A stretch of 64,000 bases of DNA from Halorussus sp. MSC15.2 (GCF_010747475.1 NZ_VSLZ01000001.1:1-64000), one strand, 5' to 3'. Positions 8,293 through 16,405 are shown, counted from the stretch's first letter. A program made the numbers and translations. Notes: generated by a model not told the origin, from the sequence alone.

Positions 8293-10479
8293 TTAATCCG
8301 CCGCGACTTCGACCTGCTCTTTCCGACCGATGGCGTCCACCAGCAACTCCGAGACGTCCACGATTTCGATGTCGTCCTCGTAGCCGCCGGTCTTCCGGCC
8401 GTCCTCGTACATCGTCATGCACATCGGGCAGGCGACGACGAACTTCTCGACGCGGCTTCCGGCGTCGGTGTCGTTGAGGGCCTCCCGCAGGCGCTCCTCG
8501 CTCGGCTTGGGGTCCTCGTCGAAGTCCATCCAGAGACCGCCACCGCCGCCGCCGCAGCAGAACGAGTTGTCGCGGTTGCGGGGCATCTCGTCGAGTTCAC
8601 AGCCCGTCGCCTTCACGATTTCCCGCGGGGCCTCGTACTCGTCGTTGTACCGACCGAGGTGGCAGGGGTCGTGGTAGGTGACGGTGTAGTCGAGTTCGGT
8701 CCCGGAGAGGCCGAGTTCGGTGAACAGGTCTTCGACGACCTGCGTGTAGTGGAACACGTCGTCCTCGGTCCACTCGCACGCCTCGAACTCCGGATACTCG
8801 TTCTTGAAGGTGTTGTAGCTGTGCGGGTCGGTGCAGACGATTTTGTCGTAGTCGCAGTTCTGAATCGCCTCGGCGTTGTCCTCGACGAGCATCTCGTAGA
8901 GACCCTCCTCGCCGACCCGGCGCACGTCGTTGCCGTCGGCCTGCTCGTCGTCGTAGAGGATGCCGTAACTGACGCCCGACTCTTCGAGGATGGTCGCCAG
9001 CGACCGCGCGACCTTCCGGTTGCGCTCGTCGAAACTCGGGTAGTCGCCGACGTACCAGAGGTACTCGACCGACTCGTCGCGGGCGTCCGGAATCTCGAAG
9101 TCCAACTCGTCGGCCCAGTCGGGGCGCTTGCGCTGGGGTTCGCCGAACGTGTTGCCGTTCTGGAACACGTTCATCATCGTGTCCTGCACGTTCGGGTCCA
9201 TCTGGCCCGACTCGGTCAGGCGGCGGTTCATCTGCGTGAACTGCTCGACGTGTTCGATTTCGACCGGACAGGCGTCCATGCAGGCCATGCAGGACATGCA
9301 GGCCTCCATCGTCTCGCTCGCGATGACGCTCTCGCCGGTCGCCACGCCCCCGTCGGTCGCGGCTTCCGCTCTCCGGCCGGGCGAGTAGGTCTCATCGACG
9401 GTGGCGTCCGTGATGATGGGCATCTCTTCGACGTTCCCGGCGTCGCGGTCCTCGCGGTACCGCTTCAGGTCGAGGATGACGTCCCGGGGGTCGAGCGGTC
9501 GGTCCGACGCCTTCGCGGGACAGACCGACGAACACCGGCCGCACTTGGTGCAGGCGTCGTGGTCGAGCAGTTCCTTCCACGAGAAGTCCTCGATGGACCC
9601 GTGCCCGATTTCCTCCGGGCTGGCGTCGTCGGGGACGCCCGGCAGGCGTTTGCCCGCCTTCTCGTCGCGGGTGACGACGTTGGCGAACGACGAAATCATG
9701 TGGAACGGCTTGGCGTACGGAACCGAGGCGACGAACGCCAGCGCGAGCAGTGCGTGGGACCACCAGATTACGGGGTAGGCCGCGGTCGCCATCTCGGGGC
9801 TGACCCCCGCGACCGCCAGCACGTCGTACACGAACCAACCGACGAAACTGACCGTCTCGAAGGAGACGTCGCGGGTCGCGCTCGTCCCGAGGATGCGGAC
9901 GCCCTCGGTGACGTAGCCGCCGACCCCGAGCAGGAACAGCGACCAGACGAACAGGTCGTCCTCGGCCGAGGTGTGGCGACCCCACAGTCGGTGATTCTGG
10001 ACCCAATAGCGCCGGTAGATGGCCATCCCCACGCCGACCACGAACAGCAGGCCCATCGCGTCCATCACCAGCGAGTACGAGAGGTAGAACGCGCCCTTGA
10101 AGAACGACTCTTGGCCGAGTCCCTTGGTCCAGAAGTCCATGTCTATCATCAGGATGGTCGTCCCGATGAGCAGAGTCAGGAACCCCCAGAAGACGAACGC
10201 GTGCATCAGGCCCGCGTAGAGGTCGCGGTTGAACTGCTTCTGGTTCGAGAAGACGATTTTGGTCGCCGAGGCGATGCGTCCAGACAGGTCGTCGAGGCGG
10301 TCGAACCACGAGTCGGTCCCCTTGGCGTACGTGGCGAACCGCTCGTAGACCCCGAACGCGAAGATGGCTATCGCCACCGCCGCGAGGTAGTAGAAGATGG
10401 CCTCGCCCAGATGACCAATCTTCCAGAAGGTCGGGCGGGTCGCCTCGCTCCCCGCCTGCGCCAGCACAAATCTTGCCAT
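8293..10479 (-). CDS. Membrane-bound heterodisulfide-reductase-like Fe-S oxidoreductase
   Basis: This 728-residue fusion has three parts. The N-terminal 260 residues are five or six TM helices of the nitrate-reductase-gamma/HdrE cytochrome b type. The middle holds two 4Fe-4S ferredoxin motifs (CTKCGRCSSVCP and CMSCMACMDACP). The C-terminal half is an HdrD-like CCG domain with CHLGRYN, CCGGGGGG and CPMCMTMYE. Related proteins in aerobes and haloarchaea are thought to pass electrons from flavoproteins (ETF, acyl-CoA or lactate dehydrogenases) to menaquinone; methanogenic heterodisulfide is not expected here. A TATA-like AAACTTAAG lies 28 bases upstream of the ATG, consistent with a leaderless transcript. 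Confidence 0.88.
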   Translation of the reverse strand: MARFVLAQAGSEATRPTFWKIGHLGEAIFYYLAAVAIAIFAFGVYERFATYAKGTDSWFDRLDDLSGRIASATKIVFSNQKQFNRDLYAGLMHAFVFWGFLTLLIGTTILMIDMDFWTKGLGQESFFKGAFYLSYSLVMDAMGLLFVVGVGMAIYRRYWVQNHRLWGRHTSAEDDLFVWSLFLLGVGGYVTEGVRILGTSATRDVSFETVSFVGWFVYDVLAVAGVSPEMATAAYPVIWWSHALLALAFVASVPYAKPFHMISSFANVVTRDEKAGKRLPGVPDDASPEEIGHGSIEDFSWKELLDHDACTKCGRCSSVCPAKASDRPLDPRDVILDLKRYREDRDAGNVEEMPIITDATVDETYSPGRRAEAATDGGVATGESVIASETMEACMSCMACMDACPVEIEHVEQFTQMNRRLTESGQMDPNVQDTMMNVFQNGNTFGEPQRKRPDWADELDFEIPDARDESVEYLWYVGDYPSFDERNRKVARSLATILEESGVSYGILYDDEQADGNDVRRVGEEGLYEMLVEDNAEAIQNCDYDKIVCTDPHSYNTFKNEYPEFEACEWTEDDVFHYTQVVEDLFTELGLSGTELDYTVTYHDPCHLGRYNDEYEAPREIVKATGCELDEMPRNRDNSFCCGGGGGGLWMDFDEDPKPSEERLREALNDTDAGSRVEKFVVACPMCMTMYEDGRKTGGYEDDIEIVDVSELLVDAIGRKEQVEVAAD

Positions 10480-10562
10480 GTTTTACACGGGGGAGACGAT
10501 TCGCTTAAGTTTTACCGACTCAGGCAGCTTCCTCTGTCAAAAACGCACTCGAAGTTTACAGT

Positions 10563-11270
10563 TCAGGCGACCGCCCACGCCAGCAACGCGACGCTCGCGG
10601 CCACCACCGGCAGGTCGGCCCGGGAGAACGACAGGGGCGGAAGCGTCGGATTCCACGCGAAACACCGGGCGCGGAGCGCGAGCGCGAACCTGTCGGCCCG
10701 CGAGAGCGCCCGCGCCAGCCCCGAGACGCCGACGAGTCGCATCCGCTCGACCAGCCCTCGCTGGTCGCCCAACCGGGCGGCCGAGGCGTCGCGAATCCGG
10801 CGCAAATCCGCCTGCAGGACCGGCAGAAACCGGAAGACGAAGCCGACGCCGGTGCCGAGCAGTCGGCCGGCCTTCCCCGGCACGACGCGCTGAATCGCAG
10901 CTCGCGAGTCCCGGACGGGGGTCGTCCGGAGGTAGGCCGCGCTCACGAGCAGGACGAGCACCACGCGATAGCTCGCTAACAGGCTCTCGACGCCCGCCTC
11001 CCACCGAATCCACGGCGCGCCGAGCGTCAGCGACGAAATCACCGGTCCCGCTAGCAGGAACGGGAAGACGAACCGGTACTCAACGAGGGCCTCGCGCGCG
11101 GCGACGCCCGACGCTCGCAGAACGACGAGCGCGACGACCGTCAGCGCTAACAGGCCGCGCGGGGTCGTGTGCGCGAACGCCGCCGCCGCGAACGCGACCT
11201 GAAAGCCGAGTTTCGTCCGGGGGTCGAGTCGGTGAGCGAGCAAGTCGCCCGGACGGTAACTCAGTGTCAC
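10563..11270 (-). CDS. bioN: ECF transporter transmembrane subunit T (biotin type)
   Basis: This 235-residue protein is a CbiQ/BioN-type EcfT with five or six hydrophobic helices. It has the characteristic coupling helices, with an Arg-containing Ala-Arg-Gly-like motif near RALSRADRFALALRARCF and the LDPRTKLGF start. It links the ATPase to the substrate-binding BioY. It starts at GTG 11270, 22 bases after the ATPase stop, and is the last gene of bioY-ecfA-ecfT. Only one ATPase gene is present, so the ATPase must form a homodimer, as in BioMNY. Confidence 0.88.
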   Translation of the reverse strand: MTLSYRPGDLLAHRLDPRTKLGFQVAFAAAAFAHTTPRGLLALTVVALVVLRASGVAAREALVEYRFVFPFLLAGPVISSLTLGAPWIRWEAGVESLLASYRVVLVLLVSAAYLRTTPVRDSRAAIQRVVPGKAGRLLGTGVGFVFRFLPVLQADLRRIRDASAARLGDQRGLVERMRLVGVSGLARALSRADRFALALRARCFAWNPTLPPLSFSRADLPVVAASVALLAWAVA

Positions 11271-11292
11271 TGTCGCTCACCGCGCTTCCGCG

Positions 11293-12000
11293 TCACGGGA
11301 CGCGAATCCCCAGTTCCGGCAGTCGCTCGCGCACCTCGGCGGGCGGGGCGTCCACGGCCACCTGCCCGTCCGCGAGCGCGACGATTCGGTCCGCGAGTTC
11401 GAGCGCGTCTCTGAGGTCGTGCGTCACGAGGACGACGCCGGTCCCCGCGTCGCGGAGCGCTCGGAGTTGCTCGACTACCGACTCGCGCGCCGGAGCGTCG
11501 AGACCGGTGAACGGTTCGTCCAGCACGAGGTGTCCGGGGTCCATCGCCAGCGCCCCGGCGATGGCCACGCGCTCGCGCTCGCCCCCCGAGAGTTCGTCGA
11601 TGCGCTCGTCGCGGCGGCCCGCCATGTTCACGGCCGCGAGGGCCTCGCCGACACGTCGGTCGATTTCCTCCCGCGCGAGGCCCAGATTTTCGGGACCGAA
11701 CGCAACGTCCGCGCCGACCGTGGCCGCGACGAACCCGTCGCGGGGTTGCTGGAACACCATCCCGACTCGGGTCCGGGCGGCGACGAGGTCCTCCGAGACC
11801 GGCGTGTCGTCCACCAGCACCTCGCCCTCGTCGGGGTCGAGCAGGCCGTTGAAGTGGCGAACCAGCGTGGACTTGCCGGACCCGTTCGGTCCGGCCAACA
11901 CGACGAACTCGCCGTCGGCAATCGTCAGGGAGACGCCGTCTACCGCCGCAGGTCCGTCCTCGCCGCCGTACCGATGGCGCAGGTTTCGAGTCTCTATCAT
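11293..12000 (-). CDS. bioM: ECF transporter ATPase subunit (biotin type)
   Basis: This 235-residue ABC ATPase has Walker A GPNGSGKST at about 37-45, a Q-loop (VGMVFQQP), the signature LSGGERERVAIAGAL and Walker B LVLDEPFTGLD followed by the H-loop VLVTHDL. It powers uptake of the vitamin bound by BioY. The gene sits between bioY (25-base gap) and the T subunit, so all three should be one transcript. EcfA proteins for cobalt or nickel look similar; the adjacent bioY decides the substrate. Confidence 0.92.
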   Translation of the reverse strand: MIETRNLRHRYGGEDGPAAVDGVSLTIADGEFVVLAGPNGSGKSTLVRHFNGLLDPDEGEVLVDDTPVSEDLVAARTRVGMVFQQPRDGFVAATVGADVAFGPENLGLAREEIDRRVGEALAAVNMAGRRDERIDELSGGERERVAIAGALAMDPGHLVLDEPFTGLDAPARESVVEQLRALRDAGTGVVLVTHDLRDALELADRIVALADGQVAVDAPPAEVRERLPELGIRVP

Positions 12001-12024
12001 CTGGTCCTCGTGAGTCGTCGGGGG

Positions 12025-12609
12025 CTACTCCGCCGCTATCTGGTCGCTCCGGACGACGCCGACTGCGGCGGCCATCTTGAACGCCTCGGCCGGGATGAAC
12101 GCCACCGCGGCCGTGAGAAACGCTTTTTCGAGCGTCATGTCCAGCACGAGCGCGAATCCGACCACGCCGAAGGCGTAGATGATGACCGTGCCGACCACCA
12201 TCGCGCCGACGAGACGGCCGAGTCCGCGCTCGGCAGGGTTGCGAAGTCGAAGGCCGCCGTGGGCGATAGCGCCGATGGCGAACGCCGCGAGGGGGTACGA
12301 CCAGAGGTATCCGCTCGTCGGTTGTACCCACAGTACAGCCAGTCCGGCTGACCCACCCGCAAACACGGGTGCGCCGACCGCTCCGGCAGCGAGGTACAGC
12401 ACCATCGAGACGCCGCCCCAGATGGGACCCAGCAGAATACCGGCGAGGAAGACGCCCAGCACTTGGAGACTCACCGGGGCGGGCGAGAAGGGGTTGGGGA
12501 ACGAGACGTAGGCGAACGCGCCCGTGAGCGCGGCGAGCAGGGCCGCCCGCGCGACGTTCTCCGCGGTCTCTTCGCCGACCAACTCGACTGACGCAGTGTC
12601 GGTACTCAT
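12025..12609 (-). CDS. bioY: Biotin-binding S component BioY
   Basis: This 194-residue membrane protein has six hydrophobic helices and matches BioY: the segment PFSPAPVSLQVLGVFLAGILLGP with the conserved PVSLQ motif, YLAAGAVGAPVFAGG and GYLWSYPLAAF. It captures biotin at the membrane and works with the ATPase and T subunits downstream. The ATG at 12609 is preceded by a TATA box (GATATAATCC) about 30 bases away. The TATA box lies inside an inverted repeat that resembles a BirA operator, so repression by biotin is likely. Confidence 0.93.
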   Translation of the reverse strand: MSTDTASVELVGEETAENVARAALLAALTGAFAYVSFPNPFSPAPVSLQVLGVFLAGILLGPIWGGVSMVLYLAAGAVGAPVFAGGSAGLAVLWVQPTSGYLWSYPLAAFAIGAIAHGGLRLRNPAERGLGRLVGAMVVGTVIIYAFGVVGFALVLDMTLEKAFLTAAVAFIPAEAFKMAAAVGVVRSDQIAAE

Positions 12610-12623
12610 GGTCGCCAGTCTCT

Positions 12624-12653
12624 CGTCAACTGGGATTATATCTTCGGTTGACG
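12624..12653. promoter_or_regulatory. BirA-like operator overlapping the bioY TATA box
   Basis: Perfect 7-bp arms CGTCAAC (12624-12630) and GTTGACG (12647-12653) flank the minus-strand TATA box of bioY. Counting outward from the core, GTCAAC and GTTGAC are 16 bases apart. This equals the spacing in the BirA biotin-repressor consensus, in which GTNAACC and GGTTNAC are separated by 14 or 15 bases. A bound dimer would cover the TATA box and block transcription of the biotin uptake operon. The match in sequence and position is seen directly; the identity of the regulator is inferred. Confidence 0.55.
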
Positions 12654-12727
12654 CTGCCCCTCCGGCGTCCGTCTCGCTGCCGACAGATTTTTATACCACG
12701 GTCCCGACCCACCCACATCATAGAATA

Positions 12728-13330
12728 ATGGACGAGAAGACTGAGGAACTCCGTGACATCTTCATGGATGTCACCGACGAATCCACCGTCACCGAACAGC
12801 AGGAGGAGACCCACGGGTCTCTGAGTTCGGAGGCGGCGGTCGAGGAGCGCCTCGAAGAAGTCATCTCGCGGATGCGCGACCACTACGACTTCGGAACGAC
12901 GCTCTCGGACGAGGAACTCGTGACCGTGGTCCGGGGCTTCTACGCCGGCGACTCCGACGCGGAGATTGCCCGGGAACTCGGCGACGCCTCCCTCGGCAAG
13001 ACCGTCTCGCGCGCCCGCATCGACCTCCATCTCATCCGCGACGCCGACGAAGACGCGCCCTTCGACTTGGACGACCTCCGAGACCTCCTCGACGCCGACG
13101 CTTCCACCGGCGAGTGCGCCGAGGAACTCGACGTGAGCGAGTCCACGGTCCGGCGCTACCGCCGGGTCGTCGAGGCCCAGCAGGAACGCCGCACCGTCAA
13201 CGACCGGTTCCGAAACGAGTTCGAGAACGTGCTTCAGGACCGCGAACTCTCCGACCGGATGACCGAGGGCGTGCAGGAGGACGGTCTGGACGACGCGACC
13301 GAGGGGATGGAGACGAACGTTTCCTTCTGA
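12728..13330 (+). CDS. Conditioned-medium-induced-protein-like HTH regulator
   Basis: This 200-residue, very acidic protein resembles the haloarchaeal group annotated as conditioned medium-induced protein 4. Residues about 60-100 (LSDEELVTVVRGFYAGDSDAEIARELG) and about 130-145 (STGECAEELDVSESTVRRYRR) look like two helix-turn-helix units of the sigma-4/homeodomain-like kind. It is therefore probably a DNA-binding regulator. A strong TATA box (TTTTTATACC around 12688-12697) lies about 33 bases before the ATG at 12728. It is divergent from bioY. Confidence 0.7.
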   Translation: MDEKTEELRDIFMDVTDESTVTEQQEETHGSLSSEAAVEERLEEVISRMRDHYDFGTTLSDEELVTVVRGFYAGDSDAEIARELGDASLGKTVSRARIDLHLIRDADEDAPFDLDDLRDLLDADASTGECAEELDVSESTVRRYRRVVEAQQERRTVNDRFRNEFENVLQDRELSDRMTEGVQEDGLDDATEGMETNVSF

Positions 13331-13346
13331 AACTTTTACTACGGTC

Positions 13347-13416
13347 GAGCGCGCCTACGGTGCGCTCTCCCTTGTAAAACTTTCATGAAAAACACCGGGA
13401 GAGCGTCGCTCTCCCG
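13347..13416 (+). terminator. Alternating hairpin element after the HTH regulator gene
   Basis: Four segments can pair in two exclusive ways. Segment 1 GAGCGC (13347-13352) pairs with GCGCTC (13362-13367). Segment 2 CGCTCTCCC (13363-13371) pairs with segment 3 GGGAGAGCG (13397-13405). Segment 3 also pairs with segment 4 CGCTCTCCC (13407-13415), best as a 9-bp stem 13396-13404/13408-13416. The element starts 17 bases after the stop codon, so it probably ends or protects the transcript. The rest of the 297-base gap to the Cas4-like gene holds no gene; that gene's TATA box CTTTATCT lies at 13597-13604. Confidence 0.5.
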
Positions 13417-13627
13417 AGCCGTCGTTCGCTTTGGTCCTCCCTTGGTCCGCTCGCTCGGGGCGCGCCCTCGCTCGCACGGATGCTAGTTCCGCACCGGTTG
13501 CTCAGTCGAGCGTCTGCTGTCGGCAGTCTGGCCGGGCGCTTGCTGGCCGTCAAAGAAACATTTCCCTTTCTTTATCACTGCTAGAGTTGGCCAAACTTTA
13601 TCTCTGAAGCCGGGACGAACCCTTTCC

Positions 13628-14296
13628 GTGTCGAAGATTCCGTTCAGCGAACTCGAAACCGCGGCGTACTGCCCGCGGAAACTGTACTACCGGCGAGGGG
13701 AGGACGACTTCGAGGTGCCCGAGCGAGTCGCCGAGCGCCGCGACCTCGCCTTCCGGTACGGCGATTTGCTCGACGCCCCCGACGAGCGCCTCGCCGACCT
13801 ACCGCTGGCGGTCGGTCCGACCGAGTTCAGGTCGAACCTCGACCACGCCAGACGGCGGTTCGACGGGGCGTGGCCCGCCATTCGAGACCCGAACGAGCGC
13901 GACCGACTGACCGAGGGCAAGGACTGCCGGGGCGTCGTCCACAAAGTCCTCGCGCTCGACGCGCCGACGCCCGCCATGGTCTTCACCGGCGACCCGCCCG
14001 AACAGGGCGTCTGGGAACCACAGACGGTGCGAGCCGTCGCCGCCGCCAAGGCGCTGTCGTGGACGTTCGAGCGACCGGTCGAACGCGCCTTCGTGGAGTA
14101 CCCCGCCCACGGCGTCGTCCGCGAGGTCGAACTGAACGCCCGCCGCAAAGCCGCGTACCGGACGGCCGTGGGGGCGGTTCGGTCGCTCGACGGTCCGCCG
14201 CCGCGACTCCGCGGTAGCGCGAAGTGCGACGCCTGCGAGTACCGCTCGGAGTGCGGCGTCGTAACCCGGTCGTTGAAGTCACTACTGGGGTTCTGA
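13628..14296 (+). CDS. Solo Cas4-like (DUF83) Fe-S protein
   Basis: This 222-residue protein has the Cas4 framework: an N-terminal Cys15 (AAYCPRKLYYRR) and three C-terminal cysteines C200, C203 and C209 (CDACEYRSEC), the usual four ligands of its 4Fe-4S cluster. Cas4 and AddB/RecB-like relatives are PD-(D/E)xK nucleases that trim DNA ends. Here the central part (GVVHKVLALDAPTPAMVFTG) shows no obvious ExK catalytic pair, so nuclease activity is doubtful. No cas1, cas2 or CRISPR repeats lie nearby. It starts at GTG 13628, about 28 bases after a TATA box, as a leaderless gene. Confidence 0.72.
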   Translation: MSKIPFSELETAAYCPRKLYYRRGEDDFEVPERVAERRDLAFRYGDLLDAPDERLADLPLAVGPTEFRSNLDHARRRFDGAWPAIRDPNERDRLTEGKDCRGVVHKVLALDAPTPAMVFTGDPPEQGVWEPQTVRAVAAAKALSWTFERPVERAFVEYPAHGVVREVELNARRKAAYRTAVGAVRSLDGPPPRLRGSAKCDACEYRSECGVVTRSLKSLLGF

Positions 14297-14415
14297 ACTA
14301 CGAGTCCCGGACGAGCACTAGTATCACCGACGGCGCTGGTTCGACCCTATCGAGCACTGCGCTCGGGTCTCGTCGAACACCTCGTTCTGCTTCCCCCGAA
14401 CACTCAGACTCGGCC

Positions 14416-14733
14416 TTACCGGACGCTCTGCTCCGGGTTGTCCACGCGTTCGCGGACGACGATGTAGCCGTCGTCCTCGATTGTCACCTCGTAGGCGGAG
14501 ATGGTGAACGTCACGCGCAATCGTTCGGACCGTTCGGCCGTCGTCTCGTACAGGCACTCGAGCGCGTCGCCGTCGATGCTGTCGTACAGACGAACGTCCA
14601 GATTCTGCGGTTCGACGTTCTCGACTGCGGCGAGCGCCTCGACGACGGCATCGCTGACGGGACCGTCACTGTCTCGGTCGTGGTTCGCTCGGTAGAGTAT
14701 CTCCGAGTTCGCGTCCGTAGTTGCAATCGACAT
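14416..14733 (-). CDS. HalOD1 output-domain protein
   Basis: This 105-residue acidic protein matches the stand-alone haloarchaeal HalOD1 domain: the N-terminal segment seen here as ILYRANHDRDSDGPVSDAVVEALAAVENV, a central LDVRLYDSIDGDALECL, and a C-terminal beta pair VTFTISAYEVTIEDDGYIVV. HalOD1 units act as outputs of two-component signalling or as single proteins of unknown function. The ATG at 14733 gives the normal N-terminus. It is monocistronic, between the Cas4-like and Sua5 genes. Confidence 0.8.
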   Translation of the reverse strand: MSIATTDANSEILYRANHDRDSDGPVSDAVVEALAAVENVEPQNLDVRLYDSIDGDALECLYETTAERSERLRVTFTISAYEVTIEDDGYIVVRERVDNPEQSVR

Positions 14734-14942
14734 TGTCTGTCCCTACTAACACCGTAGTCGTAGCCTTCCTTTGTTATGTCCCGCCTGATATCTGTGCCAC
14801 GGACTCTCACCGCGGGTTCAGTCGTCGCTCGTCAGGGAGTAATCACCGCCTACGTCCGACTGCACTCGGTCGGTTTCGAGAGACCGGGGGCGACGACCGC
14901 CGCGACCCTCCGACCTCGCGTCGCACTCTCTGCCCTCGCGAG

Positions 14943-15533
14943 TCACTCCCGTAGCCACGCCGCTACGTCGTCGGCGTTCGGTCCACGGCGGTGAATCTCG
15001 GCGGACTCGACGTTCACGACGGTGCTCCCGGTGTCACCCGTCTCGCCGCCGTCGAGGACGACCGCGGCGGCGTCTCGAATCTCCGCGTCGAGGTCGGTCA
15101 CGTTGGTCGCGCTCGGCCGCCCGCTCACGTTCGCGCTGGTAGCCGTGACGGGCGCGAACTCACGCAGGAGAGCGAGCGCGACCTCGTGGTCGGGGACGCG
15201 AACGCCCACGCGCTCGCGGCCCCCGGTCAGTGCGTCGGGGACCGTCTCGCGCTTCTCGCACAGGACCGTCACCGGGCCGGGAAGGAACTTCCGCATGAAC
15301 CGCTGTTCGCGGTCTGTCGCCCGAACGTACTCCAGCGCGGCGTCGGCGTCGGGCACCGCCAGCGAGACCGGTTTGTCGCGCGACCGGTCTTTGGCCTCGA
15401 AGACGCGCTCGATGGCGTCCTCGTTCAGTGCGTCCGCACCGAGTCCGTAGACGGTCTCGGTCGGGTAGACCACGAGTTCGCCGTCCCGAACCGCGGTCGC
15501 CGCTCGCTCGATGTCGTCGGCGTCGGCGCTCAT
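14943..15533 (-). CDS. Sua5/YrdC threonylcarbamoyl-AMP synthase
   Basis: This 196-residue enzyme makes threonylcarbamoyl-AMP from threonine, bicarbonate and ATP, the first step of the t6A37 modification of ANN-reading tRNAs. YrdC motifs are present: VVYPTETVYGLGADAL, KDRSRDKPVSL, FLPGPVTVLCEK and the SANVSGRPS loop near 133-141. It lacks the extra C-terminal Sua5 domain, so it is the short YrdC form. The ATG at 15533 gives a standard N-terminus (MSADADDIERAATAVRDG). Confidence 0.92.
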   Translation of the reverse strand: MSADADDIERAATAVRDGELVVYPTETVYGLGADALNEDAIERVFEAKDRSRDKPVSLAVPDADAALEYVRATDREQRFMRKFLPGPVTVLCEKRETVPDALTGGRERVGVRVPDHEVALALLREFAPVTATSANVSGRPSATNVTDLDAEIRDAAAVVLDGGETGDTGSTVVNVESAEIHRRGPNADDVAAWLRE

Positions 15534-15614
15534 CGAGCGAACGTTCGCGTCGAGCGGAAAAATGCGCGTCGGTCCAGCGGTGCGTCCCCCTCGGAGTCGC
15601 GGAGTGCGCTGGGG

Positions 15615-16127
15615 CTACTGCGATTCGATGGCGGCTTCGACCTCGTCGTAGTCCGGGAAGTCGGGCCACTCCTCGGCGACCCACACGTACTCGACAGTTC
15701 GGTCCTCGTCAAGCAGGAAGACGGCGGGCCGCGGTTCGCTCACGCCCGCCATCCCGTCGAGGTCGTGGACGATGCCGTACTCCTCGGCGACGCCGTTCTG
15801 CGGGTCGCTGAACAGTCGGTAGTCCATCCGGCGCTCCTCGACGAGTTGCTTGTGGGCGTAGGGGTCCGAGATGGAGAGACCGACGACGGTGAGGTCGCGG
15901 TCCTCGTCCCAGTTACGGTCTCGAATCTCGTTCCACATGTACGTCGCGGGAAACGCGCCGTCCATCGTGAAGAACACCAGCAGGACCGGCCCCTCGTCGG
16001 TCAGGTCCGACAGCGAGGCGTCTTCCCAGTACTCGTCGTTGACCAGCGGTCGGGTGAAGTCGGGCGCGGTGTCGCCCTCCGCGGCGTGGTCGATGTCGGG
16101 GAGCGAGACGACGTCGAAGTCCGGCAT
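15615..16127 (-). CDS. AhpC/TSA-fold redoxin without any cysteine
   Basis: This 170-residue protein has the peroxiredoxin/redoxin layout: DTAPDFTRPLV, then a strand and the helix start VLLVFFTMDGAFPATYMWNEI, then DLTVVGLSISDP, and PAVFLLDEDRTVEYVWVAEEWPDFPDYDEV at the end. In active peroxiredoxins the helix start carries the peroxidatic cysteine (PxxxTxxC); here that position is Ala/Thr and the whole protein has no cysteine. It cannot reduce peroxide by the usual route. The start codon overlaps the stop of the glutaredoxin gene (TAATG), so the two are translated together and may act as a pair. Confidence 0.8.
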   Translation of the reverse strand: MPDFDVVSLPDIDHAAEGDTAPDFTRPLVNDEYWEDASLSDLTDEGPVLLVFFTMDGAFPATYMWNEIRDRNWDEDRDLTVVGLSISDPYAHKQLVEERRMDYRLFSDPQNGVAEEYGIVHDLDGMAGVSEPRPAVFLLDEDRTVEYVWVAEEWPDFPDYDEVEAAIESQ

Positions 16128-16405
16128 TACTCGGCACCTCCCGCGCCGTATGTCCGGTCGAGGTAGTCCACGATGTTGGCGCTCTCGCTCATCGTGACGC
16201 CGGTGTTCTCGTCCACGATGGCCGGGACGGTTCGCTTGCCCGAGATGCGCTTGACGACGTTGCGGTCGCTGTGCATCGGTTCCACGAACCGCGAGCGGTA
16301 GTCGAGGTCGTACTCCTGTAGCTTGTTGACCACGCGCTCGCAGTACGGGCACGCCTGCAAGCGGTACAGGGTTATCGCCGACTCGGCGCTGGTTGACTGG
16401 CTCAT
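16127..16405 (-). CDS. Glutaredoxin
   Basis: This 92-residue protein has a glutaredoxin/GST-N thioredoxin fold with the active site C19-P-Y-C22 (YRLQACPYCERVV). The cis-Pro loop KRTVPAIVDENTGVTM follows, then the ESANIVDYLDRTYG end. Haloarchaea lack glutathione and use gamma-glutamylcysteine or other thiols, so the donor is unknown. The gene is first in a two-gene unit; its TAA overlaps the ATG of the cysteine-free redoxin. The ATG at 16405 fits the length of the family. Confidence 0.88.
   Translation of the reverse strand: MSQSTSAESAITLYRLQACPYCERVVNKLQEYDLDYRSRFVEPMHSDRNVVKRISGKRTVPAIVDENTGVTMSESANIVDYLDRTYGAGGAE

Noticed and set aside
8060-8296. 78-codon plus-strand ORF in the gap before the Fe-S oxidoreductase
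   Set aside because: It overlaps the two hairpins, is Arg- and His-rich unlike haloarchaeal proteins, and has no promoter or recognisable motif.
13628-14296. A CRISPR locus around the Cas4-like gene
   Set aside because: No direct repeats with regular spacers and no other cas gene are present in the surrounding 10 kb.
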